This document shows positions 1 to 7,257 of a stretch of DNA of 42,976 nt, piece after piece. Positions within the stretch are counted from its first letter, which is position 1. Each line of letters begins with the position of its first letter. The stretch is from contig JAFUKH010000044.1 in the NCBI GenBank assembly GCA_017467845.1, positions 1 through 42,976 of the forward strand. The letters are read 5' to 3'. The DNA is from Lachnospiraceae bacterium. GTDB taxonomy: Bacteria; Bacillota; Clostridia; Lachnospirales; Lachnospiraceae. The notes below the pieces were generated by a model. That model was not told where the DNA came from, searched no databases, and saw only the letters and a program-made list of their open reading frames with translations. The translations under genes and the position numbers were made by a program.

Positions 1-1
1 A

Positions 2-433
2 CTGATGCTGAAGAGAGAGAAGGAAGGCAATCCATTTACCTTCTATCATTATATGATTGACTTAACCGGCGGTCCATGTATCTACAAGCGTATCTCCGGT
101 TGTGGTTCAGGAACTGAGTATATGGCAGTGACTCCTTGGGGAGATCTGTATCCGTGTCACCAGTTTGTAGGTGATGAGAAGTTCAAGCTGGGTAATATCT
201 GGGATGGGGTAACCAATACCGAGATTCAGAGCCAGTTTGCAAATTGTAACGTATATGCACATCCGGAGTGCAAGGATTGCTGGGCGAGACTTTACTGTTC
301 GGGTGGATGTGCTGCGAATGCATATCACTCCACCGGTTCCATCACCGGAGTGTATGAGTATGGTTGTACCTTATTCCGTAAGAGAATGGAATGTGCGATT
401 ATGCTTGCCATTGCAAAAGCGTTAGAGGATTAA
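2..433 (+). CDS. scfB: SCIFF peptide maturase, radical SAM/SPASM protein (C-terminal part)
   Basis: The reading frame is open at the window edge, so only about the last 143 residues are present. They carry a SPASM-type iron-sulfur domain: GCGSGTEYMAVTP, then DLYPCHQFVGDEKF, then a cysteine-dense end with CKDCWARLYCSGGCAAN and a last Cys before the C-terminus. This spacing and wording match the thioether-forming maturase of the six-cysteine SCIFF peptide, which crosslinks Cys thiols to a neighbouring residue of a short ribosomal peptide. The radical SAM CxxxCxxC core and the peptide gene scfA should lie upstream, outside the window. Only one base separates its stop from the next gene, so the two are probably co-transcribed. 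Other SPASM maturases are possible; the assignment rests on motif recall. Confidence 0.8.
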   Translation: MMLKREKEGNPFTFYHYMIDLTGGPCIYKRISGCGSGTEYMAVTPWGDLYPCHQFVGDEKFKLGNIWDGVTNTEIQSQFANCNVYAHPECKDCWARLYCSGGCAANAYHSTGSITGVYEYGCTLFRKRMECAIMLAIAKALED

Positions 434-434
434 A

Positions 435-1775
435 ATGAATACATCGATTTGTGATTTTGTGAATGAATATAAGAAGAGCAGCGCGCTAAGATTCCACATG
501 CCCGGACATAAGGGCTGTAGCTTTCTTGGCGTGGAAGCTCTTGATATTACGGAAATAGAAGGGGCGGACAGTCTGTACGAGGCCGCCGGTATTATCAGGG
601 AGAGTGAGGATAATGCCGGTAGTCTGTTTGGCTGTGCGACCCTTTTTTCTACGGAAGGATCATCCCAATGTATCCGTGCTATGCTCTATCTTGCTGTACT
701 TCATGCCAAAAGGACGGGGAGAAAGCCTTTCATATTGGCAGCAGGGAATGTACATAAGACTTTTCTGAGTGGAGCAGCATTACTTGACTTGGATGTGGAG
801 TGGATGTATCCCAAAGAACAGGCTTCCTATCTGTCCTGTAAGCTGGATGGGGTGTTGGTGGAAGAATATTTGCGGAAATCATCGGAGAAGCCGGCAGCAG
901 TGTATCTGACCAGTCCGGATTATTTGGGAAATGTGGCACCGATTAAGGAAATTGCAGAGGTGTGCCACCGCCACGAAGTACTTCTTTTGGTGGACAATGC
1001 CCATGGAGCATACTTAAAGTTTTTGAAGGAGTCCGGACATCCTTGCGATTTGGGCGCAGATTTGTGCTGTGATTCTGCTCATAAGACCTTACCGGTGTTG
1101 ACCGGCGGGGCATATCTGCATATTGGCAGCAGTGCACCGGAGTATCTTGTGGGGCAGGCGAAGAATGCTCTGGCTCTCTTTGGTTCCACCAGTCCGTCGT
1201 ATTTGATATTGCAGTCCTTGGATAAGGCTAATGCGTATCTGGCAGATGGGTACCGCGACAGATTGCAGGATTTTATTCTCAAAGTGGGGAAATGTAAGAC
1301 GTCACTGATTGCCCATGGGTATGTACTTGCCGGAGATGAACCTTTGAAAATAACGATTTGTGCCAAGGCTTATGGATATGAGGGCATGGAGTTGGCTGCG
1401 CTACTTTTAAAAGAAAATATTGTCTGCGAGTTTGCAGATCCGGATTATATTGTGTTTATGGTGACACCGGAAAACGGAGAAGAGGGGCTTGTGCGGCTGG
1501 AGGAGACTTTGATTTCGATTCCTCGAAAGAACTGTGAATTGGAGATGGTCCCGACGTTTGTGAGCTGTGAAAGGAGGATGTCCATTCGGGAGGCGATGCT
1601 TTCTCTGAGCGAAGAAATACCTGTGGCTGAGGCGGAAGGCAGAATTCTGGCAGCGGCATCGGTAGGCTGTCCGCCGGCAGTACCCATTGTGGTATGCGGA
1701 CAGAGAATTAGCAAGGAAGCGATAGCTGTTTTCGAGTATTATGGAATTGAGAAATGTCGCGTGGTGCTTTCGTAA
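435..1775 (+). CDS. Orn/Lys/Arg decarboxylase-like PLP enzyme
   Basis: A 446-residue fold-type I PLP enzyme of the Orn/Lys/Arg decarboxylase family. Visible family motifs are LRFHMPGHKG near residue 18, the EAAGIIRESEDNAGSLFG stretch, STEGSSQ for phosphate binding, VDNAHGAYLKF with the PLP-contacting Asp, and CDSAHKTLPVLTGGAYLHIG with the probable Schiff-base Lys. It is at the short end for this family and has a divergent C-terminal domain. Lachnospiraceae and other Firmicutes carry such proteins of uncertain substrate; lysine, arginine or ornithine decarboxylation is possible but not shown. It starts one base after the maturase stop, so translational coupling is likely; the usual ribosome site would lie inside the upstream gene. 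Confidence 0.82.
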   Translation: MNTSICDFVNEYKKSSALRFHMPGHKGCSFLGVEALDITEIEGADSLYEAAGIIRESEDNAGSLFGCATLFSTEGSSQCIRAMLYLAVLHAKRTGRKPFILAAGNVHKTFLSGAALLDLDVEWMYPKEQASYLSCKLDGVLVEEYLRKSSEKPAAVYLTSPDYLGNVAPIKEIAEVCHRHEVLLLVDNAHGAYLKFLKESGHPCDLGADLCCDSAHKTLPVLTGGAYLHIGSSAPEYLVGQAKNALALFGSTSPSYLILQSLDKANAYLADGYRDRLQDFILKVGKCKTSLIAHGYVLAGDEPLKITICAKAYGYEGMELAALLLKENIVCEFADPDYIVFMVTPENGEEGLVRLEETLISIPRKNCELEMVPTFVSCERRMSIREAMLSLSEEIPVAEAEGRILAAASVGCPPAVPIVVCGQRISKEAIAVFEYYGIEKCRVVLS

Positions 1776-1831
1776 GTCTGTGGCGGTTCCTTTTTCCGGG
1801 AAAAGGGTCTCAGAAAAAGAATGGTGTATTT

Positions 1832-1919
1832 TAGACCCCGCGAGGCCAATTTTTAATGAAAAAATGGCTCGAATGAGGTCATTCGGGGTATGGAAGAAAG
1901 TTTTTGGGTATAGACCCCG
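1832..1919 (+). repeat. Intergenic GACCCCG repeats around a complementary CGGGGTA
   Basis: The gap between the decarboxylase and the 2H phosphoesterase holds TAGACCCCG twice (about 1832-1840 and 1911-1919) and the complementary CGGGGTA once between them (1884-1890). The central copy can pair with either flank, giving two mutually exclusive helices. A compact hairpin, CGAATGA-GG-TCATTCG, sits at 1870-1885. No protein is predicted with confidence here. It may be a folded leader or a degraded repeat element; the sequence alone does not decide. Confidence 0.35.
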
Positions 1920-1952
1920 TTGTAAGAAATAATAAGGGAAAGTAGGAGTGGT

Positions 1953-2468
1953 ATGAGCCTGCGAACAATAATGATTTTTCCACAGTTCGATAACGTGGAA
2001 TTAATCGACCAAATTAGAGATAAATACGATCCACTAGCAGACCTGGTACGTCCACATATTACGCTGGTATTTCCTTTCGAAAGTCCGATGAGTAAGGGAG
2101 AGCTTGCTGAGATATTAGAGAAAAGACTGCAAGCAATAGAGCCTTTTGCATTAGAATTATGTGGTATCAGCAAGCAGGAAGATACTTTTGGAAACTATCT
2201 GTTTCTGGATGTTATAAGAGGCGGAGAGGAAATAAGTCAAATTCATCGGATTTTGTATGAGAATGAGTTTAAAGAATTTGACAAGGGATATCCATATATT
2301 CCGCATATGACCATCGGGAAATTGCCTACGCCACAGGAGTTAGATGATGCTTACGATGCTATTAAGAATGAAAGTCATCGATTTTTGACTGAGGTTCAAA
2401 AGATTTCTGTAGAGATGATAGGTGTTAATGAACAGTCTATTATTGTGATTGAGAAGCAATTGAAGTAG
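1953..2468 (+). CDS. 2'-5' RNA ligase / 2H phosphoesterase family protein
   Basis: A 171-residue protein with the two HxT motifs that define 2H phosphoesterases: RPHITLVFPF near residue 29 and YIPHMTIGKL near residue 109. The spacing and small size fit the LigT/YjcG-type branch (2'-5' RNA ligase or cyclic phosphodiesterase acting on 2',3'-cyclic nucleotides or RNA ends). The ATG is preceded by GTAGGAG at a good distance, which supports this start. It is followed after 29 bases by a DUF4261-like gene with its own strong ribosome site. The true substrate cannot be read from the sequence. Confidence 0.85.
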   Translation: MSLRTIMIFPQFDNVELIDQIRDKYDPLADLVRPHITLVFPFESPMSKGELAEILEKRLQAIEPFALELCGISKQEDTFGNYLFLDVIRGGEEISQIHRILYENEFKEFDKGYPYIPHMTIGKLPTPQELDDAYDAIKNESHRFLTEVQKISVEMIGVNEQSIIVIEKQLK

Positions 2469-2497
2469 TGTTGTAGAAGTGGAGGAGGACATGATAT

Positions 2498-3391
2498 ATG
2501 AGCATATTTGGTAAAGTATTTAAGAAGAAGGAAGTGTTAGAGCAGAATCTGGAGGAAAAGGCTAGGCCGGGGGCTGTATTTGTTATGCAGCTTCTATTTG
2601 AAGAACCGTGTGACATGCCGGAAAGAGAACAAATGAATTCTGTAATGGAGAAGCATCTTGGTGAGATAGACAACTTCTCCTATGATGAGAAAATGGCCGG
2701 ATTTGCGGTAAAGAAGTATCTTGCGGAGTTTAAGGATGCTAAGGTTCCACCACAGCTCATGATTACGGCCTGCAATGAATTTGATGCATCCAAAATCGGA
2801 GTGATGGAGCGAAGCCAGATGTGGGATTGTGCAGAAAGTGAGCAAATTCTGGACTCTTGCAAATATCAGGTTTTTGCTACCGATATGATGGCAGCAGCAC
2901 TGCATTATAAGGAACGCGCAGAACTGGACATGGATTTTCTGGAGGCACTTATAGAACTATACCCTACATGTAAGGCAGTTTACTTCAATAATTCAGGGAA
3001 GCTTTTTACTGCGGAGATGGTTCGTGAGCATAAGATACCGCGGGAGAGCAGATTTATCTATTTTGCGGTAAATGTGAGATTTTTCAATATTCAGGGCACA
3101 GAGGACATGCTGGTAGATAGTCTGGGGATGAATACATTATTTCTGCCGGACTTGCAGTATCATTTTCATGGGATGAATCAGAACTGGGTAGTCAACCATG
3201 CCTACAATGTGCTGTCGTACATATTTGACAATGAGAATCCCATAAAGAGTGGAGACCCTATTGATGGAGTAGTGGACGGCAGAATGAGCCGGGAGGTCAT
3301 GTGGCGCTGTCAGTATGAGAATTCGTTAATACAGCCGGTGCGCGAGGTGATTGATATCTATATGAACGAATATGCATCAGGTGGAAGGTAG
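2498..3391 (+). CDS. DUF4261-like protein of unknown function
   Basis: A 297-residue soluble protein without signal peptide or membrane segment. Its layout (MQLLFEEP near the start, a Trp-Asp-Cys segment near residue 107, a central YPTCKAVYFNNSGKLF block, then RFFNIQGTEDMLVDSLGM and LPDLQYHFHGMN) resembles my memory of DUF4261 domain proteins, which are common in Firmicutes and have no established function. The start is well supported by GGAGGAGG upstream. It lies 29 bases after the 2H phosphoesterase and is followed by an inserted mobile element, which probably separates it from the next gene. The family assignment is moderate; the ORF itself is convincing. Confidence 0.75.
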   Translation: MSIFGKVFKKKEVLEQNLEEKARPGAVFVMQLLFEEPCDMPEREQMNSVMEKHLGEIDNFSYDEKMAGFAVKKYLAEFKDAKVPPQLMITACNEFDASKIGVMERSQMWDCAESEQILDSCKYQVFATDMMAAALHYKERAELDMDFLEALIELYPTCKAVYFNNSGKLFTAEMVREHKIPRESRFIYFAVNVRFFNIQGTEDMLVDSLGMNTLFLPDLQYHFHGMNQNWVVNHAYNVLSYIFDNENPIKSGDPIDGVVDGRMSREVMWRCQYENSLIQPVREVIDIYMNEYASGGR

Positions 3392-3445
3392 TCGGAGCCT
3401 GGTCGACAAATACGCCCTGATTTCACGCTCTTCTTTTGATAGATT

Positions 3446-3579
3446 GTAACTGTTCAGAACAGGTCGAAGCACTTGCTGCTGAGACCGTATGAAAACGTAG
3501 AACGGCCAGAAGCAAGCCCCATCGCGAAGCGATTTTGCATGGGCTTGCGGTCGTAACTGTGAGGGTACTGAACAGTTAC
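3446..3579. mobile_element. MITE-like element, 134 bp, with 12-bp inverted ends
   Basis: The ends are GTAACTGTTCAG (3446-3457) and its exact reverse complement CTGAACAGTTAC (3568-3579). Directly outside both ends lies the same 8-bp word GATAGATT (3438-3445 and 3580-3587), a target-site duplication. The interior has no ORF of size but folds: GCAAGCCCC at 3512 pairs with GGGCTTGC at 3541, with an inner ATCGC/GCGAT stem at 3521-3533. Short size, perfect ends, direct flanking repeats and no transposase are the signature of a non-autonomous miniature element. The mobilising transposase is not in the window. Confidence 0.8.
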
Positions 3580-3610
3580 GATAGATTACTGTCATAAGGA
3601 GGGCGTGTTT

Positions 3611-4051
3611 ATGACTTTGGAGCAGAATTATTACGTGACATATATGGGGAAAAAGTGTAACATTGATATGACAGATTGGAACGATGGGGTATATGAATCC
3701 TATCTTTTGGGGCAGGACGAGAGATATGTTTTTTATGTTTCTATAGAGAGGAAGCACACGAAGGTAGGAGCACTATCTAAGCAGCATATTGAAGAGATCA
3801 CATATTGCGTACAAGATAGAGAGCGTGTTGCAAAGCTGTCGGAATTGCAAAATATGAACAGGAGCTTTTTTGTGAATCGACTGTCCAATATCTATTTGGA
3901 AGAAAAGCATTTTTTCAGTGGATTATTTGGTAAGGAGACCGAGATACTGGGGGTCTTCATCAGTGATGTAGGTGAGGACTATGTGAAGCTGATAACAGGG
4001 CAGGAGATAGATGCGGAGAAGATTACGAAGATAGAGACAGTGGTTAAGTAA
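3611..4051 (+). CDS. Hypothetical protein, 146 residues
   Basis: I do not recognise this protein. It is soluble, rich in charged and aromatic residues (NYYVTYMGKKCN, YVFYVSIERKHTK, VYLEEK-like stretches) and ends in a region of short beta-type segments (ILGVFISDVGEDYVKLITG). The ATG at 3611 is preferred over an in-frame GTG at 3605 because AAGGAGGG at 3597-3603 would be too close to the GTG. It begins just after the mobile element, whose right flanking repeat ends at 3587, so its own promoter may have been displaced by or supplied by that insertion. The neighbours downstream are broken genes, so its own functional status is uncertain. Confidence 0.6.
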   Translation: MTLEQNYYVTYMGKKCNIDMTDWNDGVYESYLLGQDERYVFYVSIERKHTKVGALSKQHIEEITYCVQDRERVAKLSELQNMNRSFFVNRLSNIYLEEKHFFSGLFGKETEILGVFISDVGEDYVKLITGQEIDAEKITKIETVVK

Positions 4052-4065
4052 TAGGGGGATTTACC

Positions 4066-4507
4066 ATGAAGATAAAGTGTGTATGGGAACATAACGGGGA
4101 GGATACACTTCTGTATTCCAGCAATTTTGTGGGAGCATTTACCAGAGGTGCATCAAAGGAGATTGCTTTAAATAAAATGCAGAGCGAAGTGGAGTCGTAC
4201 TGCGGAAGAGATGTATGTACATACCCGAAGCGTAAATAGTTACTATTTCGGAGAAATCGGCGTAGATGCGGATAATGAGGGCTCAATTTATGAGTGTCGC
4301 AAGAAGGGCTTCGAACTTTTAGAGCAGCAGAAGGACTTTCTGGATAATCCGGTGATTCTGGGTAGCTATGACGAAGAATGGTCTGTCAGAAAAATGCTGC
4401 GAAGATTTATCTGGCACGACCGAATACACGGAAAAGCCATGTACCGCATGGCGGTGAAGACCTTTGGAGAAGGTTGCTGCCCGGATGTGTTCCGGTTTGA
4501 AGGGTGA
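4066..4507 (+). pseudogene. Broken gene, DinB-like protein with frameshift and probable internal deletion
   Basis: A first frame starts at ATG 4066 after AGGGGG and runs 57 residues (ending ...ESYCGRDVCTYPKRK) to a TAG at 4237-4239. A second frame (stop at 4505-4507) overlaps it and carries the rest of a protein: NSYYFGEIGVDADNEGS, then VRKMLRRFIWHDRIHGKAMYRMA. The second block resembles the conserved end of DinB-like clostridial proteins, where the RRFIWHDRIH stretch supplies metal-binding histidines. The two frames are offset by one base and the joined product would be about 145-150 residues, shorter than I recall for intact homologues, which suggests a lost middle as well as a frameshift. 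A sequencing error could explain the shift but not the missing part. Confidence 0.6.
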
Positions 4508-4540
4508 TACAAAGCTTTTATCTGATGGAGAAACGGCTAA

Positions 4541-4764
4541 ATGAAGGAACAGAGGATTAATTTTAACGAGATCACAGCCTGCGGCGAGTTAATGAAGAAT
4601 ATTGCAAGTGGTGTTACACAGATGGTAAATTTGTATATTCTGGCTTGGAACAGCTGACAGATTTCTTAGTGGAACAGCTGTCGAATGAACAATGGCCGGC
4701 GGAGCAGGCGCGCAATTATTTTGAGGAATATCTGCCGAAGTTAAAACATTGGAGTAAAGGATAG
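4541..4764 (+). pseudogene. Degenerate ORF pair, remnant of an unrecognised gene
   Basis: An ATG at 4541 opens a 38-residue frame (MKEQRINFNEITACGE...) that ends at TGA 4655-4657. Another frame crosses the same place and continues as YTDGKFVYSGLEQLTDFLVEQ up to a TAG at 4762-4764. Both pieces look like real protein sequence in composition, but neither stands alone, which suggests one or two old genes interrupted by frameshift or deletion. The first words are reminiscent of the start of small DUF3795-type proteins, but the Cys-rich part that would confirm this is absent. No function is proposed. Confidence 0.4.
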
Positions 4765-4871
4765 GTAGTGAATTTTCGGAGGGCGTATATGAAAAAATGC
4801 TTTCGTTACGTCCTGTTTTAGTGGAAAATAGAGACTACAATTCGTGAGGAATTTAAGGAGGAAAATCGCCA

Positions 4872-5369
4872 ATGGGGAATACTACGAAGATTCTGCTAAC
4901 CGCCTTTCGTGGCAGTTCTGCGGAATGGTTACTTAAGGGCTTTGAGAACTACGAGCTCCTTCTTCTTCCAAATGATAAGATAAAGGATTCTGAATTGTTG
5001 ATAGAAGCGATTTCGGGGAAAAACTACGATTATATCATCAGCTTCGGGCAGAGGCCGAGTATCAAGGACAAAGTCCATATTGAAACGACTGCCCGAGAAG
5101 GGGATTTTTCAATTAAGACGAACGTTGATTGCGAGCAGTTAAAGGCTCAATTGGAGCAACATGGTGTTCCGGCTAAACTTTCACATAATGCGGGAACATC
5201 TTTTTGCAACCAACTATATTTGAACGGCTTGAAATATATTAAGCAGAATGAACTTGATACCAAGATGGTATTCATACATATTCCTTATCTGAAAAATATT
5301 TCTGATTGGAAGTTTTTGAGTAGCGCAATTGTTAAGGAGATTGATTCAATTCTGCTCAAAGGAGAGTAG
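4872..5369 (+). CDS. Short pyroglutamyl-peptidase-like (C15) protein
   Basis: A 165-residue protein starting KILLTAF, as in pyroglutamyl peptidase I, which removes N-terminal pyroglutamate from peptides. Family landmarks are present in order: IISFGQRPSI near residue 56, HNAGTSFCNQLYLNG with the nucleophilic Cys near residue 115, and VFIHIPYL with the catalytic His near residue 140. It is clearly shorter than the usual 200-215 residues; the Gly/Asn-rich N-terminal loop of the classical enzyme (FEPFGG) is replaced by RGSS. The start is supported by AAGGAGG at 4856-4862. It may be a divergent C15 subfamily rather than a damaged gene, since the three catalytic positions remain. It is the last gene before the trp leader. 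Confidence 0.75.
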   Translation: MGNTTKILLTAFRGSSAEWLLKGFENYELLLLPNDKIKDSELLIEAISGKNYDYIISFGQRPSIKDKVHIETTAREGDFSIKTNVDCEQLKAQLEQHGVPAKLSHNAGTSFCNQLYLNGLKYIKQNELDTKMVFIHIPYLKNISDWKFLSSAIVKEIDSILLKGE

Positions 5370-5409
5370 TAGAAGCGGGAGAAGAGTTCTAAATAATTTA
5401 AAAAAATAA

Positions 5410-5438
5410 TTGACAAATAAAACCCATGGTGTTTTAAT
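5410..5438 (+). promoter_or_regulatory. Promoter of the trp operon
   Basis: TTGACA at 5410-5415, a 17-base spacer, and TTTAAT at 5433-5438 form a sigma-A type promoter with a perfect -35 and one mismatch in the -10. The expected transcript start near 5445 is about 25 bases before the first strand of the T-box stem I. Confidence 0.7.
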
Positions 5439-5444
5439 GTAGTC

Positions 5445-5764
5445 AAATAAAACAATTTTAAACCGTTGAAGCGGAGATAACGGTAATTATGATTCCACAG
5501 AGAGCCCGTGTTGCTGAGAGTCGGGTGAAAAACAGATTATCAAATGGACCGCTGAGGGTGCAGTCAAATGTGCTGCTATGCAGTGCAGAGTATTCTGCGA
5601 CGTGTGGGCATACGTTAGTTGCCGGGGATATGTAGGTATCCTGCTAAGGGTACAGCTGTCGTGGCTGTAAATCAAGGTGGCACCGCGGATAAAGTGGGCG
5701 TATTTTGTATTACGTTCTTATTCGTCCTTGACAGAATCTAGAATTCTGTCAAGGGCGTTTTTTT
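5445..5764 (+). promoter_or_regulatory. Tryptophan T-box riboswitch leader
   Basis: The conserved T-box sequence AAGGTGGCACCGCGG lies at 5674-5688. The first strand of stem I (AGCGG, 5470-5474) pairs with CCGCT at 5549-5553, and the distal stem I shows the AGAGAG...GCTGAGAG wording typical of T-boxes. Directly before the closing strand is AAATGGACC, which places a UGG specifier codon at 5545-5547, matching tRNA-Trp. Uncharged tRNA-Trp would pair with UGG and the T-box bulge and favour the antiterminator over the terminator at 5723-5764. There is no translated leader peptide, so control is by tRNA charging rather than ribosome stalling. Confidence 0.93.
5723..5764 (+). terminator. Intrinsic terminator of the T-box leader
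   Basis: CTTGACAGAAT (5727-5737) pairs with ATTCTGTCAAG (5743-5753), extended by a few flanking pairs, and is followed by a run of seven T at about 5758-5764. It sits between the T-box and trpE and is the off-state structure of the riboswitch. Confidence 0.9.
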
Positions 5765-5790
5765 ATTGTGTAAAAAGGAGGCGTATAAGT

Positions 5791-7257
5791 ATGAACTATT
5801 TACCAAGTCTTGAAGGTGTAAAGAAAATCGCAGAAACCGGAAAATACAAAGTGTTGCCGGTGAGCTGCGAGATTTTGTCAGATGTGTGTACACCGATTCA
5901 GGCGATTAAGATTCTGAAAAATGTATCCACACATTGTTATATGTTAGAGTCTGTGGCAGAGAGGGAGACCTGGGGACGTTACACATTCCTGGGATTTGAC
6001 CCCAAGATGGAAATCACCTGTATGGATGGCGAAATGAAAATAGGCAATGTGAAGGTGCAGACAGATAACCCATCCACCTATCTTCGCCAGATTTTAGCGG
6101 AGTATAAGAGCCCCGGATTTGATTATCTTCCTTCCTTTACCGGAGGATTGGTGGGTTATTTCTCCTATGATTATCTGTGCTATAGCGAACCTACAGTGAG
6201 AACGAAGGTGCAGGATACGGAAGAGTTCAAGGATGTGGATCTGATGCTGTTTGACAAGGTTATCGCCTTTGATAACTTCCGGCAGAAGATTGTCCTGATA
6301 GTGAACATGTCCCTGACAGACCCGGAGTCGGGATATAACAAAGCAGTGCTGGAGCTTCAGCATCTTTGTGAACTTCTTAAGAATGGTAGAACGAAAGAGG
6401 AGCCGGGCGGACACCTGACCGGTGAGGTAACTCCATTATTTGATAAGGAAACTTACTGTGACATGGTAGAGAAAGCGAAGCATTACATCAGGGAGGGGGA
6501 TATCTTTCAGATTGTGCTTTCCAACCGCCTGAGCGCTCCCTTCGAAGGAAGTTTGTTAAATACCTATCGCACTCTCAGAACTTTAAATCCGTCGCCCTAT
6601 ATGTTCTACTTTTCAGGAACAGATGTGGAGGTAGCAGGGGCTTCTCCGGAGACACTTGTGAAGCTGGAAAACGGCGTACTTCATACTTTCCCGTTGGCAG
6701 GAACCAGACCAAGAGGTAAGACCCCGGAAGAGGACGAGGCATTGGAGAAGGAGTTGCTTGCCGACAAAAAGGAATTGGCAGAGCATAACATGCTGGTGGA
6801 TCTGGGAAGAAATGACCTGGGTAAAATCAGTAAGTTCGGCTCTGTACAGGTGGAAAAGCTTCATTCCATCGAGAGATATTCCCACGTAATGCACATTGGT
6901 TCCACGGTGCGGGGAGAAATCAGAGAGGAGTTTGATGGGCTGCATGCCATTGAAGCGGTGCTTCCGGCAGGAACCTTATCGGGAGCCCCGAAAATCAGAG
7001 CCTGTCAGTTAATTGGAGAACTGGAAAATAATAAGCGCGGCATCTACGGTGGTGCTATCGGATATATCGATTTTGCAGGAAATATGGACACCTGTATCGC
7101 TATCCGAATTGCTTACAAGAAAAATGGCAAGGTATTCGTGAGAAGCGGCGCGGGAATCGTTGCTGATTCCGTACCTGAGAAGGAATTTGAAGAATGTATC
7201 AATAAAGCCAAGGCAGTTGTAAATGCGCTAAAGCAGGCAGAGGAGGCGGACATATGA
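5791..7257 (+). CDS. trpE: Anthranilate synthase component I
   Basis: A 488-residue chorismate-using enzyme that makes anthranilate with ammonia from TrpG. The N-terminal part has the feedback-type motif MLESVAERETWGRYTFLGF (near residue 51), the region where tryptophan binds in this family. The C-terminal chorismate-binding part shows GDIFQIVLSNR, ASPETLVKLENG, FPLAGTRPRG, LVDLGRNDLGK, and IRSGAGIV-like VRSGAGIVADS. The ATG at 5791 is chosen because AAAAGGAGGCG precedes it; an in-frame extension reaches back into the T-box terminator and is not plausible. It overlaps trpG by four bases (ATGA), and expression should be set by the upstream T-box. Confidence 0.97.
   Translation: MNYLPSLEGVKKIAETGKYKVLPVSCEILSDVCTPIQAIKILKNVSTHCYMLESVAERETWGRYTFLGFDPKMEITCMDGEMKIGNVKVQTDNPSTYLRQILAEYKSPGFDYLPSFTGGLVGYFSYDYLCYSEPTVRTKVQDTEEFKDVDLMLFDKVIAFDNFRQKIVLIVNMSLTDPESGYNKAVLELQHLCELLKNGRTKEEPGGHLTGEVTPLFDKETYCDMVEKAKHYIREGDIFQIVLSNRLSAPFEGSLLNTYRTLRTLNPSPYMFYFSGTDVEVAGASPETLVKLENGVLHTFPLAGTRPRGKTPEEDEALEKELLADKKELAEHNMLVDLGRNDLGKISKFGSVQVEKLHSIERYSHVMHIGSTVRGEIREEFDGLHAIEAVLPAGTLSGAPKIRACQLIGELENNKRGIYGGAIGYIDFAGNMDTCIAIRIAYKKNGKVFVRSGAGIVADSVPEKEFEECINKAKAVVNALKQAEEADI

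Noticed and set aside
1741-1932. Plus-strand ORF of 63 codons at the end of the decarboxylase gene
   Set aside because: It overlaps the real gene in another frame and runs through the GACCCCG repeats; no ribosome site and no recognisable protein.
4789-4821. Tiny ORF (MKKCFRYVLF) after GGAGGG
   Set aside because: Ten codons with a good ribosome site but no further support; it may be the start of another decayed gene.
5677-5790. Upstream in-frame extension of trpE
   Set aside because: It starts inside the T-box sequence and crosses the terminator; ATG 5791 has a strong ribosome site and the usual TrpE N-terminus.
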